From Butyrivibrio sp. AC2005 (GTDB lineage: Bacteria > Bacillota > Clostridia > Lachnospirales > Lachnospiraceae): DNA of 64,000 bases. This document shows positions 34,778-44,480 of the stretch, piece by piece (position 1 is the first letter of the stretch; every line of letters starts with the position of its first letter). Below the pieces are notes generated by a model. It saw only the letters and a list, made by a program, of their open reading frames with translations. It was not told the DNA's origin and made no database searches. The stretch covers positions 310,001 to 374,000 of the forward strand of contig NZ_KE384137.1 of the NCBI RefSeq assembly GCF_000424145.1, read 5' to 3'. A program made the translations under genes and the position numbers.

Positions 34778-35791
34778 TCAGCCTTCTATGTCCTTTCCAT
34801 ACCGGTTTTCCGTAATAAACATAATGAACATAAGCACAATGATTACCAATGCCATCAATATGGCCGAAGCGGAAAGCTTCTGATAATCTACAGATGCAAA
34901 TGTGTTATTCATAAAGTGCTGCATCATATACAGCGTCTTATAAGGATAATCTCCGGTTAATAGATAAATCTCTCTGAATACCTTAAAGGAATTTATAAGA
35001 GACATTATCGTAACAAAAAGCACAGTTGATGAAAGATATCTCATCTTTATTGTCCAGAAAATCTGTGAATCAGTTGCACTCTCAAGTCGCGCAACCTCGA
35101 TGAGATCCTTTGGAACACTGGACAGTGCCGCCATAAACAGGATCATGTTATAGCCCAGGTTCTTCCATAGGAACAAAACAACAATAACTATCTGCGCTTT
35201 ATCAGATTTTAGCCAGTCTATTTTGGGGCCGCCAAAATACATGCCCACAACATTAACTATTCCGTTGAAATGAAACAGTACCTGCCAAATAAGTACTATC
35301 GATGCTATCGGAACCATCATAGGACTTAGGAAAAAGCTTCTGAACTGGCTCTTAAACGGAATCCCCGATTCCATAACCACTGCCAGAAAAAGCGACAGTG
35401 CCACTGCCAGGGGAACAGCTATAACCGAAAACTTAAACGTATTATATGCCGCCTGCCGAAAAGCATTGTTGGTAAATACTCTCTCAAAGTTAAAAAATCC
35501 AACGAATTCCTTCTGAATCGGGTTATTTACTATTGAATAAAAAACAACCACGCAAAAAGGAAGGACAAAGAAAGTAAGAACTCCCATGAGACTCGGTAAC
35601 AAAAAGGCCCAGGATACAGCTGTCTCCCTCATAGCCTTCTTTGTACTTCTCCCCCTCTTAAAGCTCTTTCTCATGCGATTAACGACTGACCCTCTCTCGT
35701 TTGTCTGTCCATCCGCATTTCTTCGCAAAAATCTATTAAGTTTCTCAAAACTTCCCGAGGTTTTATCGGAAATTTTCTTTAAATTTTCCAT
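34778..35791 (-). CDS. MalF-type carbohydrate ABC transporter permease
   Basis: Partner permease of the MalG-type subunit. A hydrophilic, basic N-terminal extension of about 55 residues precedes six helices. The EAA-like loop reads EVARLESATDSQIFWTIKM near residues 225-243; the usual Gly after Asp is less well kept (ESATD for DGA), so this copy is somewhat divergent. It begins 24 bp after the PFL gene and is followed by malG-like with one base between. Confidence 0.9.
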   Translation of the reverse strand: MENLKKISDKTSGSFEKLNRFLRRNADGQTNERGSVVNRMRKSFKRGRSTKKAMRETAVSWAFLLPSLMGVLTFFVLPFCVVVFYSIVNNPIQKEFVGFFNFERVFTNNAFRQAAYNTFKFSVIAVPLAVALSLFLAVVMESGIPFKSQFRSFFLSPMMVPIASIVLIWQVLFHFNGIVNVVGMYFGGPKIDWLKSDKAQIVIVVLFLWKNLGYNMILFMAALSSVPKDLIEVARLESATDSQIFWTIKMRYLSSTVLFVTIMSLINSFKVFREIYLLTGDYPYKTLYMMQHFMNNTFASVDYQKLSASAILMALVIIVLMFIMFITENRYGKDIEG

Positions 35792-35815
35792 ACCAAAAAG
35801 TTTACAGTTCCTAAT

Positions 35816-37180
35816 TTAGTTTTTGAAGCTATGAATAGGTGCGGGTATTCTTCCGCCTCTGTTTACAAATTCATCGCAGGAGAACTTATTGACACTCATA
35901 ATAGGGCCAAATCCAAGAAGTCCTCCGAAATCAACTGTATCGCCTGCTTTCTTTCCGATTACAGGAATAAGTCTTACTGCGGTAGTCTTCTGATTGATCA
36001 TACCGATTGCCATCTCATCTGCGATAATTCCGGCAATTGTTGTATTCTTCGTATCACCCGGAATAGCAATCATATCAAGACCAACTGAACATACACAGGT
36101 CATTGCCTCAAGCTTCTCAAGAGTGAGAGCTCCGGCATTAACCGCATTGATCATTCCCTGATCTTCACTTACAGGAATAAATGCACCTGAAAGACCGCCT
36201 ACATAAGATGAAGCCATTGCTCCACCCTTCTTCACCTGATCATTTAAAAGAGCAAGAGCTGCGGTTGTTCCGGGCGCTCCGGCATGCTCAACGCCAATCT
36301 CGTGAAGAATATCCGCAACACTGTCACCGATAGCAGGTGTAGGTGCAAGTGATAAATCAACGATACCAAAAGGGACGCCAAGTCTTTCGGATGCTTCCTT
36401 TGCAACAAGCTGTCCTACTCTCGTAACCTTGAATGCAGTCTTCTTAATGGTTTCGCAGAGAATCTCGAAGTTCTCTCCGCGAACCTTCTCAAGCGCAGTC
36501 TTAACAACGCCCGGTCCGCTGACACCAACGTTAATTATTCTGTCAGCCTCTGTCACTCCATGGAAAGCTCCCGCCATAAATGGATTATCATCAGGAGCAT
36601 TACAGAACACTACAAGCTTTGTGCAGCCTGCACTGTCATTATCCTTTGTAGCTTCTGCGGTTTTCACAATAACATCGCCGAGAAGTCTTACGGCATCCAT
36701 GTTAATGCCTGTCTTGGTTGAACCGACATTTACTGATGAACATACGACATCTGTCTCAGCAAGTGCCTTCGGAATTGACTCTATAAGAAGTCTGTCCGCA
36801 GTTGTCATTCCCTTGCTCACAAGCGCACTGTAACCACCGAGGAAATTAATTCCGACGGCCTTTGCCACCTTATCAAGAGTCTTGGCAATAGTTACAAAGT
36901 CATCTGAGGTCTTGCAGGCAGCAGCACCTATAAGAGCTATGGGTGTTACTGAAATTCTCTTATTTACGATCGGAATGCCGAATTCCTTGGCAATATCCTC
37001 ACCGGTCTGAACAAGATCCTTGGCAGATCCGTATATCTTTTCGTAAATATTTTTATTGAGTGTATCCAAATCTGAGCTTATGCAATCTAAAAGGCTGATG
37101 CCCATGGTGATGGTTCTGACATCAAGATTTTCCTTTTCGATCATTTCATTAGTTTCTGATACTTCATTTATGCCTATCAT
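35816..37180 (-). CDS. PFL family (UPF0210/DUF711) protein
   Basis: Cytoplasmic protein of the UPF0210 family, structurally related to glycyl-radical (PFL-like) folds but without known activity. Recognisable blocks include [12 protein letters not shown] near the N-terminus, [26 protein letters not shown] and the C-terminal [12 protein letters not shown]. Length 454 is standard. It is always found next to a small ACT-domain protein, as here (33 bp upstream). The pairing with sugar transport genes downstream may be just read-through. Confidence 0.92.
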   Translation of the reverse strand: MIGINEVSETNEMIEKENLDVRTITMGISLLDCISSDLDTLNKNIYEKIYGSAKDLVQTGEDIAKEFGIPIVNKRISVTPIALIGAAACKTSDDFVTIAKTLDKVAKAVGINFLGGYSALVSKGMTTADRLLIESIPKALAETDVVCSSVNVGSTKTGINMDAVRLLGDVIVKTAEATKDNDSAGCTKLVVFCNAPDDNPFMAGAFHGVTEADRIINVGVSGPGVVKTALEKVRGENFEILCETIKKTAFKVTRVGQLVAKEASERLGVPFGIVDLSLAPTPAIGDSVADILHEIGVEHAGAPGTTAALALLNDQVKKGGAMASSYVGGLSGAFIPVSEDQGMINAVNAGALTLEKLEAMTCVCSVGLDMIAIPGDTKNTTIAGIIADEMAIGMINQKTTAVRLIPVIGKKAGDTVDFGGLLGFGPIMSVNKFSCDEFVNRGGRIPAPIHSFKN

Positions 37181-37213
37181 ATATCCGTTCCCCTTCGGTA
37201 ATCAGTTGAAAAA

Positions 37214-37486
37214 TCAAAGTCTGTGCATCGAATCAAAAATCTCTTCTCTCTGGCACTTAATAACAACGCCAATGCTTTCTCCAAGGCTCTCAAGAGAATC
37301 AGACATGTCCATGAAGTCAACCTGGCTGCCGGCCATGTCAACTATCATCATCATATTAAAATATCCGGATACAATAGTTTGGGAAATATCAAGAATGTTG
37401 ATACCGTTATCTGCAAGATATGTGCATACCTTGGCAATGATACCAACTGTGTCCTTACCAACAACAGTAATAATAATCTTATTCAT
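37214..37486 (-). CDS. ACT domain protein (UPF0237)
   Basis: Ninety-residue single ACT domain, the small-molecule (often amino-acid) binding regulatory fold. The sequence opens NKIIITVVGKDTVGIIAKVCTYLA, characteristic of UPF0237/GcvR-like proteins. It precedes the PFL-family gene, its conserved partner, suggesting an effector-sensing subunit. GAGGAG lies well placed before the ATG; the walJ gene ends 21 bp upstream. Confidence 0.92.
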   Translation of the reverse strand: MNKIIITVVGKDTVGIIAKVCTYLADNGINILDISQTIVSGYFNMMMIVDMAGSQVDFMDMSDSLESLGESIGVVIKCQREEIFDSMHRL

Positions 37487-37507
37487 AATATTCTCTCCTC
37501 ACTTTTC

Positions 37508-38305
37508 TCACACTTCAATAACAGTGGAAAGTTCATTTCTCGCTGCTACCATTATAGGAAAATCATTTCCGTGATATGGATTTTCACCCATTTCTATTTC
37601 AACCCGGACTGTCTCATAAGCCAGTTCAGGAAGATTATTTTCTTTACTCAGGTGTCCAAGAAGAATTCCTTTTAGATTATCATGCAGGATTCTGCAAAGA
37701 AGCTCCCCGCTCTTTTCATTGGACAAATGTCCCTTTTCCCCAAGTATTCTCTTTTTAAGCTGATACGGATAAGGTCCTGTCTGAAGCATTCTCACATCGT
37801 GATTGGCTTCAATAAGTACTGCATCCATTCCCCTAAGATTATCAACTATGTAGTCATTATAGCATCCAAGATCAGTGGCGATTCCGAATTTCTTATTACC
37901 ACAGGATATTCTGTATCCCACAGGTTCCAATGCATCATGCATTATTGTCATTGGATTTATTATCATGTCCTTGACTGATACCTTTTCATCAGCCCTTATC
38001 TCATGAAACTCTGACGAGACCATTTCACCTTTTTTATCACTTGTACGTATTCCCTGGATTGTTCCCTTTGTAGCAAATACGGGAATATCATGTTTTTTTA
38101 GTATTGTGTGTAACCCGGCTATATGATCTGAATGTTCATGAGTGACAAAGATTGCATCAATGTCATCAAGTGACAAATCAAGCTTTGAAAGTCCTTCCAC
38201 TATTCTTTTTTTACTGCATCCTGTGTCTACAAGGATGTGCGTGGTATCGGAACCTACGTAAATACTGTTCCCACTACTACCACTTGAGAGGCTGGCTAGT
38301 CTCAT
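37508..38305 (-). CDS. walJ: MBL-fold metallo-hydrolase (WalJ/YycJ type)
   Basis: Metallo-beta-lactamase-fold hydrolase of the YycJ/WalJ group, implicated in cell-wall and DNA-repair coordination in Firmicutes. The opening SLSSGSSGNSIYVG and the metal-binding THEHSDHIAG (about residues 55-64) identify it; a later HLSNE segment supplies another ligand. It is not beside a walRK system here. A TATAAT-like -10 without a clear -35 lies about 35 bp upstream. Confidence 0.88.
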   Translation of the reverse strand: MRLASLSSGSSGNSIYVGSDTTHILVDTGCSKKRIVEGLSKLDLSLDDIDAIFVTHEHSDHIAGLHTILKKHDIPVFATKGTIQGIRTSDKKGEMVSSEFHEIRADEKVSVKDMIINPMTIMHDALEPVGYRISCGNKKFGIATDLGCYNDYIVDNLRGMDAVLIEANHDVRMLQTGPYPYQLKKRILGEKGHLSNEKSGELLCRILHDNLKGILLGHLSKENNLPELAYETVRVEIEMGENPYHGNDFPIMVAARNELSTVIEV

Positions 38306-38379
38306 TTATGCAATCTCCGTTTCAATATTATAGATAAAGTGTGACGAAAATGTGTTTATTATATTAATAAAAAATTATA

Positions 38380-40548
38380 TTATTTCCAATATACTTCGAT
38401 TTTATCCCCTTCATGTATAGCCTGCATGTAGTCGGGAGTACCGCCATTAAGCGTAGTTACTATCGATCTGCCGTTAGGTTTACTGAGATCAAAGTCTATT
38501 ACATCAAAGATATCTACAAAAATATAATCCGATTTTCCGTGAAGCACAATAGGCTCATTGTTAACTATTACATGAAGATCATGTGTAACCACACGTCTGG
38601 TGGGGGTTGTCTGCCTTACAGTAGTTGTTGTAGTTGTTCCTCCAGAGAAGCTAAGACTTCCATCTTCATTCTCCTCAAGGTCAAGATCAGCATCCGCATC
38701 ATAGGAGGATTCTTCATTTTCCTGCTCAATAGCAACTTCATCCGCATCCGGGAAGTTAGCATAATATTCCATGATGGCATCTGTACCGTTTTTAAACTCA
38801 ACCTTGAAGTTCTCGTATACAGGTGTGTCCCCATCTGCTTTTTCATTATTTACCGTAATAACAGAAAACTCAGTAAGATCAATATCAAGAAGCTGTGCAA
38901 TTGCAGCAGCAGTCTCATAATCAAGAATCTTGATATCATCGCCGGATTTAATATCATACAGGCCGGTCTGGCGCTCACCGTTAACCTCAGCTGTTCTGGG
39001 AACATCGATGTTTTTACCGTCAACTGTGATGTTTAAGCTTTCCTTGAATTCAGGAATATCATTGATTTCACTCTTACCAGCTTTTCCTACGGTAGAGCTG
39101 GTAACCTCGATGATATCGTTAGCATGAATCTTGGTATGGATATCAGCAGGTGCGCCGTTAAGAGTAATAACAGCAGCTTCTCCGGGTTCACCACGAACCA
39201 TTCTCTCCTGACCGTTAACTGTAAATCTGAGTTCCTCACCGCGCTTAGGGAAAAGATCCTCATTAGGGAAGTCCGCCTGCATTGCAGCATCAACTATTGC
39301 AAGCTTTCCGTTATCATAGATCTTGGTCTGCTGACCGTTAAAGGAAACAAATACAAAGTTGTTGGACTGTTCATAAAAGCTTATGCATATTCCAAGAGGT
39401 GTAACCATGAGTGAGTCATGCTCAATACCGTCATCCTCATTGAGGAAATGAATACTCTTCATTACCTCTTCACCGCGCAGAGCAACACGCTCCTCCGGAA
39501 TCTTCATCTCCTTTGCAAGAGCCTTGGTATATCCCGGAACGCATCCGCCGCCACCAACTACAAATACAGCGCTTACAGGCTTATTGCCATTAAGCTGCTT
39601 AATCTGCTGTGTTACCATCTTGGACATTTTCTCTACAAGAGGCTTTATCATTTTGCCAATTTCTTTTGCAGAGATTGTCTTCTCAAGTCCCATGATATCA
39701 ACATACTTAACCTGATCCATGTGGCTTGCATCTATCTTGATCTGATCTGCCGTGTTGAAATCAACAAGGCAGTGCTGGGCAATAATCTCAGTTATGGAAT
39801 CACCGGCGATAGGAAGCATTCCGTAGGATGTAATGGTTCCGTCATCAGTGATACAAATATCGGAAGTTCCGGCACCGACGTCAACAAGAGCAAGATTGAG
39901 CATTCTATACTGCTGAGGAATTGCAACCATCATCGCAGCTATAGGCTCCAGAGTCATATTGGCAACCTTGAGGTCTGCTCTTTCACAGGCTTTATATAAT
40001 CCGTCTACACAGTCATCCGGAAGGAATGTTGCAATGAGGTCAATAGCAACTCTTCCGGCATTATGTCCTTCAAGATTGGCAATCTGGTAATCATCCAGAT
40101 AATAATGCATTACGGAATATCCAACCAGATAGAATTTCATGTCAGACTGATTCTGCGCAAGAAATTCCTGATATGCTTTTTCAACAGCCTTTGACTCAAG
40201 GTTATAGATTTCTTCCTGAGTGAGTTCTCTGTTGTCAGTGTACTCCTCCTCAAAATTCGTCTTCATTGTTCTGAGCACACGACCAGCGGCAGCTATACAT
40301 ACATCCGTCAGATGTATTTCTGTCTGCTTCTCAAGATTTTCCTTGACCTTTCTAATGGTTGCTCCAACTTTGCCGATATCGTGAATCTGTCCATCAAGCA
40401 TGGCTCTGGTCTCATGCTTTTCCACGCACTGAGCTATAACATTGAATACCTCGTCCTGCATGTATCCAACTGTACCCACCACGCTTCTTGTTCCGATATC
40501 AAGACCGAATACTACATTTTTTTCTGATTGTTCTGCCATCGTTGCCAT
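38380..40548 (-). CDS. FtsA-like actin-family ATPase with repeated C-terminal domains
   Basis: Cytoplasmic protein of the FtsA/PilM/MreB actin-like group. The ATPase part (about residues 10-390) begins VVFGLDIGTRSVVGTVG and contains ALVDVGAGTSDICITDDG (phosphate-2) and VFVVGGGGCVPGY (adenosine). The C-terminal 330 residues are unlike FtsA: they hold at least three similar segments of form NG-x(9-12)-I-x2-[GN]-D-x-I, plus an acidic stretch and a Thr-rich linker (GTTTTTTVRQTTPTRR). No amphipathic FtsA membrane-anchor is obvious. Its stop-start overlaps coaE by one base. A role in division or surface-apparatus assembly is inferred only. Confidence 0.85.
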   Translation of the reverse strand: MATMAEQSEKNVVFGLDIGTRSVVGTVGYMQDEVFNVIAQCVEKHETRAMLDGQIHDIGKVGATIRKVKENLEKQTEIHLTDVCIAAAGRVLRTMKTNFEEEYTDNRELTQEEIYNLESKAVEKAYQEFLAQNQSDMKFYLVGYSVMHYYLDDYQIANLEGHNAGRVAIDLIATFLPDDCVDGLYKACERADLKVANMTLEPIAAMMVAIPQQYRMLNLALVDVGAGTSDICITDDGTITSYGMLPIAGDSITEIIAQHCLVDFNTADQIKIDASHMDQVKYVDIMGLEKTISAKEIGKMIKPLVEKMSKMVTQQIKQLNGNKPVSAVFVVGGGGCVPGYTKALAKEMKIPEERVALRGEEVMKSIHFLNEDDGIEHDSLMVTPLGICISFYEQSNNFVFVSFNGQQTKIYDNGKLAIVDAAMQADFPNEDLFPKRGEELRFTVNGQERMVRGEPGEAAVITLNGAPADIHTKIHANDIIEVTSSTVGKAGKSEINDIPEFKESLNITVDGKNIDVPRTAEVNGERQTGLYDIKSGDDIKILDYETAAAIAQLLDIDLTEFSVITVNNEKADGDTPVYENFKVEFKNGTDAIMEYYANFPDADEVAIEQENEESSYDADADLDLEENEDGSLSFSGGTTTTTTVRQTTPTRRVVTHDLHVIVNNEPIVLHGKSDYIFVDIFDVIDFDLSKPNGRSIVTTLNGGTPDYMQAIHEGDKIEVYWK

Positions 40549-41144
40549 CAGTTTTCCCCCAGCTTTAAATCAATTTGACGTTTCGTTTCCTCTTCATCAC
40601 CGCTATTATCGATTACAAAATCGGCAAATTTTCTAAATTCTTCGTCACTTAGCTGTCCATTTAAAATATCGTTTATCTTCTCGTCAGAATAGCCTCTGGA
40701 TGCTTTAAGTCTCTGCCTTCTGACATCCTCCGTGGCGTATATATACCACAGTTCATCAACTATCCTGTCATATCCATTCTCTATGAGAAGCGCTGCTTCA
40801 ATGAACAGATATTCAAGCTCTCCCAGCTCCCGTTCTCTCCTTATCTCTTCATGAATAAATTCATTCACGGCAGGATGTAATATATCATTTACCTGTTTTA
40901 AGAGCTTTTCATCGGAGAATATTTTTGCAGCCATTTTTTTCTTGTCAATTTCCTGATCGCTCCCTAGTATATCCGTTGATAAAAGCTTTACTATAGGTTC
41001 ATAGCACGGTCTTCCGCGAAGCTTTATATCATTAGCGACATCATCAGAAAAAATAATTCTGCATTTGCACTTTTTTTCTATATATCCGAGGACTGTGCTC
41101 TTACCGGCTCCGACTCCGCCGGTAATTCCAATAATCTTAGTCAC
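40548..41144 (-). CDS. coaE: Dephospho-CoA kinase
   Basis: Last step of CoA synthesis. P-loop GITGGVGAGKST at residues 6-17, with the lid and CoA-binding segments LHPAV and EAALLIENGYD downstream. Normal length (198 residues). The start codon is GTG at 41142-41144, directly abutting the polA stop codon, so translation is coupled to polA. The stop overlaps the FtsA-like start by one base. Confidence 0.95.
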   Translation of the reverse strand: MTKIIGITGGVGAGKSTVLGYIEKKCKCRIIFSDDVANDIKLRGRPCYEPIVKLLSTDILGSDQEIDKKKMAAKIFSDEKLLKQVNDILHPAVNEFIHEEIRRERELGELEYLFIEAALLIENGYDRIVDELWYIYATEDVRRQRLKASRGYSDEKINDILNGQLSDEEFRKFADFVIDNSGDEEETKRQIDLKLGEN

Positions 41145-43895
41145 TTATTTTGCCTCAAACCAGTCAGCGCCTGTATGGCACTCTGCTTCAAGCGGAACAA
41201 GGAGATTTGCAGCCCCGGTCATTTCTTCCTCCAGTAAGCTGCTTATCTTTTCCACTTCATCATTAGCTGTCTCAATCAATAGTTCATCATGAATCTGAAG
41301 TATCATTCTGGATTTAAGTTCTTCTTTTCTGATGCGTCTCCATACGCGGATCATGGCTATTTTAATAATATCCGCTGCAGTTCCCTGAATCGGTGCATTC
41401 ATTGCCACCCTTTCACCAAACTGTCTTTGCATGAAGTTGCCGGATTTGAGCTCCGGCATGGGGCGTCTTCTCTTAAAGAGAGTTATAGCATAGCCCTTCT
41501 CCTTTGCATCATTCACGGCTCTATCCTGGTATTCCTTAACCCCCGGATAAGTTGCCAGATAATCATCCATATACTTCTTCGCATCTGACCTCGATATGTT
41601 TAAATCCTCACTAAGCCCGAATGCGCTGATACCGTAAACTATTCCGAAGTTAACTGCTTTCGCGTTCCTTCTCTGAATATCCGTCACTTCCTCAAATGGA
41701 ATTCCAAACACCTTGGAAGCGGTTATCCTGTGTATATCACGACCTTCATGATAGGCATCTATAAGTCCCTGATCTCCTGACATATGCGCCAGTATTCTAA
41801 GTTCTATCTGAGAATAATCCGCATCTGCAAATATATATCCGTTTTTGGGGACAAATACTTTTCTTATGGCTCTTCCAAGCTCTGTTCTCATGGGTATATT
41901 CTGAAGATTAGGCTCTGTTGAGCTTATTCTTCCTGTTGCTGTTATGGTCTGATTAAAACTGGTATGAATTCTCTCATCATCACTGATATAGTTTGCAAGA
42001 CCATCAGCATAGGTACTCTTAAGCTTCGTAAGTCCTCTGTATTCAAGTATATCCTTAACGATAGGATTCTCAGCAGCAAGCTTTTCAAGGACATCAGCTG
42101 CTGTAGAATATCCGGTCTTTGTCTTTTTACCACCCTGGAGTCCTAATTTTTCAAACAGAATCTCGCCCAGCTGCTTGGGTGAATTGATATTAAAATCGGT
42201 AACCTCACCATTTGTAGCATTCTTTACAGTATCATGAATGCTTTTTTCAAGTTCATCAATCCTGCCTGAAAGCTTATCTCCGTAAACCTTAAGCTCATCA
42301 CGCTTAACCAGGATGCCTTCATGCTCCATGTCATAGAGAATGTATGTAAGAGGCATCTCGATTTCATTCATGAGATCCAGCATATCTTCCTTCTCAAGAC
42401 GACTCTCAAGTATTGGAGCTGCCTTGAAATTCACATAAGAAAGATAACCTGTATATTCCTTTCTTAGCCCGCTGTCTACTTCAGCAGGATTCTCCTTACC
42501 GAATATCTGAGCCTTTGATCTTATGGCAAGCTGCAAATATTCTGTAGAAATGTCCTCAGGAAGATAATCATTTTTAAGAGGATTTATAAGATATGCACCA
42601 ATTAAAGTATCAAAGGATGCCTTTTTCCTCTCCTCATAATTATCTATTTCATAAGGCTTAAAATATCTGTATGCGTGCTTTATATCAAAAAATGAAAGTC
42701 TGCAGTCCCTTGAAAGCTCCTCCAGCTTCTCACCTAAAAAGCTCTCCGTCACACTGTCATCCGTTTCAAAATAAACAGCTTTTTTATCTGAAATACAGAT
42801 AGCAAATCCGATCAGAGTCTTAGGTTCCTCAAAGGTCTCAAATAATGATAGCTGCTGACCTTCCTTAGGTTTTCTGCCACCTGCGGTTAAATCGCTTAGA
42901 ATACCGATTCCTATAAATCTGTCATCATAGCCTTTTGCATAATCATGTGCATCTGTAAAGGCTTTTAAAACTTCAGCCTTTCCGGAAATTGTTTCTATCT
43001 CTAATTTGGTCTCTGTCTTTGTGACATCTCCCTCAAATCTTGATAACAGATTTCTGAAGTTCAGCCTTTTAAACATCTCATAGGCATCTCTGTTAAAGAT
43101 ATCCTCTATGCCGGCATTCTCAAATTCATAGTCAAACTCTGCATTTACATCAATTGTCGCAAGGACCTTACTTAAGTCGCAAAGCTCTCTGTTTGCAGCA
43201 AGAGATTCTCTTATTGATTTCTTGCTGATATTATCAAGATTTTCATAAATATTCTCAATTGAACCGTAGGTAGTCATAAGCTCAATCGCAGTTTTCTCAC
43301 CTACCTTGGGAACTCCGGGAATATTATCCGAGGAATCACCCATAAGTGCCTTAAGCTCAATAAACTGTTGTGGATTAACCTTGTAGAGTTCCTCAACATC
43401 CTTCGCAAAATAGTTCTCTATCTCAGTTTTCCCTGCCTTTGTCTTAGGAATTCTGACACAGATATGCTCCGTTGCAATCTGCAGAAGGTCACGGTCTCCG
43501 GATACAAGACGTACCTCCATGCCTTCCCTTTCACCGCGTTTTGCAATGGTTCCGAGGATATCATCCGCTTCAAGTCCGGGCTTTTCCATGCGGCAGATTT
43601 TCATACTGTCAAGAACCTCCTTCATAAGAGGTACCTGTTCTCTAAGTTCTTCCGGCATGGGCTTTCTGGTGCCCTTATACTCTGCATATATTTTGTGTCT
43701 GAAGGTCGGCTCATGAACATCAAAAGCAACAGTCACATAATCAGGCTGTTCCTCGTCCATAAGTCTGAATAGAATATTCAGAAATCCATAAACGGCACCC
43801 GTATGAAGGCCTTCGGAATTCGTAAGATCCGGAAGCCCATAGAAAGCTCTATTCAATATACTGTGTCCGTCTATCAGAAGTAATTTCTTCCCCAT
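41145..43895 (-). CDS. polA: DNA polymerase I
   Basis: Replication and repair polymerase. The N-terminal 5'-3' exonuclease domain (about 1-290) has LLIDGHSILNRAFYG and the conserved SGDRDLLQ. The middle 3'-5' exonuclease-like domain lacks the catalytic DxE motif (FIGIGIL in its place), as is usual in Firmicutes, so proofreading is probably absent. The polymerase domain shows DYSQIELRILAH (motif A), RRNAKAVNFGIVYG (motif B) and QIHDELLIE (motif C). Length 916 is typical. It is followed directly by coaE. Confidence 0.97.
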   Translation of the reverse strand: MGKKLLLIDGHSILNRAFYGLPDLTNSEGLHTGAVYGFLNILFRLMDEEQPDYVTVAFDVHEPTFRHKIYAEYKGTRKPMPEELREQVPLMKEVLDSMKICRMEKPGLEADDILGTIAKRGEREGMEVRLVSGDRDLLQIATEHICVRIPKTKAGKTEIENYFAKDVEELYKVNPQQFIELKALMGDSSDNIPGVPKVGEKTAIELMTTYGSIENIYENLDNISKKSIRESLAANRELCDLSKVLATIDVNAEFDYEFENAGIEDIFNRDAYEMFKRLNFRNLLSRFEGDVTKTETKLEIETISGKAEVLKAFTDAHDYAKGYDDRFIGIGILSDLTAGGRKPKEGQQLSLFETFEEPKTLIGFAICISDKKAVYFETDDSVTESFLGEKLEELSRDCRLSFFDIKHAYRYFKPYEIDNYEERKKASFDTLIGAYLINPLKNDYLPEDISTEYLQLAIRSKAQIFGKENPAEVDSGLRKEYTGYLSYVNFKAAPILESRLEKEDMLDLMNEIEMPLTYILYDMEHEGILVKRDELKVYGDKLSGRIDELEKSIHDTVKNATNGEVTDFNINSPKQLGEILFEKLGLQGGKKTKTGYSTAADVLEKLAAENPIVKDILEYRGLTKLKSTYADGLANYISDDERIHTSFNQTITATGRISSTEPNLQNIPMRTELGRAIRKVFVPKNGYIFADADYSQIELRILAHMSGDQGLIDAYHEGRDIHRITASKVFGIPFEEVTDIQRRNAKAVNFGIVYGISAFGLSEDLNISRSDAKKYMDDYLATYPGVKEYQDRAVNDAKEKGYAITLFKRRRPMPELKSGNFMQRQFGERVAMNAPIQGTAADIIKIAMIRVWRRIRKEELKSRMILQIHDELLIETANDEVEKISSLLEEEMTGAANLLVPLEAECHTGADWFEAK

Positions 43896-43936
43896 TCTAA
43901 AAATGTCCCCAACTAACTGTATTATTTATTTCGCTA

Positions 43937-44263
43937 TTAGCGAAGTCCTATTGCAAGTACAATCGCAGCAATAATCTCTGCCACAACAATAATCTGCAGA
44001 AAAAATGCCGCATTAAGTAATCTCTTCCTGACACGTAGTCTTAGCCAGGCGTCATTCATAGTAGTCTGTAACTCAGTTGCAAGATTAAAAGTACTACCGT
44101 CCTCAAGCCTCTGTATACCGGCTTCAATCAGGAACTGTATGGTAAGCTCTTCCTTGCAGCTCTTACATTTTTCCATATGATTCAAAAAAGCTTCAAGAGA
44201 ATAATTATCCAGTTCATCATCCAAAAATCCCGGAATCATTCTCTGAAATTCCTTACAATCCAT
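43937..44263 (-). CDS. Zinc-finger (zf-HC2) anti-sigma-like membrane protein
   Basis: Short protein with an N-terminal HC2-type zinc-binding motif (C3, and H29-x3-C33-x2-C36 in NHMEKCKSC) and a C-terminal transmembrane helix (about 85-107). This is the layout of membrane-bound ZAS anti-sigma factors. No ECF sigma factor gene is adjacent, which is unusual for the class, so it may regulate something else or act on a distant sigma factor. GAGG precedes the ATG. Confidence 0.8.
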   Translation of the reverse strand: MDCKEFQRMIPGFLDDELDNYSLEAFLNHMEKCKSCKEELTIQFLIEAGIQRLEDGSTFNLATELQTTMNDAWLRLRVRKRLLNAAFFLQIIVVAEIIAAIVLAIGLR

Positions 44264-44349
44264 AGTATCCTCTATATTTTTATGCGGGGTTTAAAACCCA
44301 ATATCTTGTATGGACATAATCCTTCTAAGCATACTACTAAGCAATATAT

Positions 44350-44378
44350 AGCATACACCAAAATGGCAAATCCCACAA
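44350..44378 (-). promoter_or_regulatory. Possible promoter of the zinc-finger gene
   Basis: TTGTGG, 17-bp spacer, TATGCT; a palindrome GGGTTTTAAACCC lies downstream in the leader. Confidence 0.35.
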
Positions 44379-44440
44379 CCTTGTATTGAGGACGCAAGAG
44401 GATAATATGTACCGTTCATAAACCTCGTTGCACGGCATAA

Positions 44441-44469
44441 AAAAGTGGCGCAAATATTTACGCCACTTT
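44441..44469 (-). terminator. Terminator of the GH2-GT-symporter operon
   Basis: Nine-bp stem AAAGTGGCG/CGCCACTTT with a 10-nt loop, followed by TTTTTT on the minus strand. Nearly symmetrical, so it may work in both directions. Confidence 0.8.
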
Positions 44470-44480
44470 GGATTTTATTA

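Noticed and set aside
36429..36833. 134-codon plus-strand frame inside the PFL-family gene
   Set aside because: Complement of a well-conserved coding region; typical antisense shadow.
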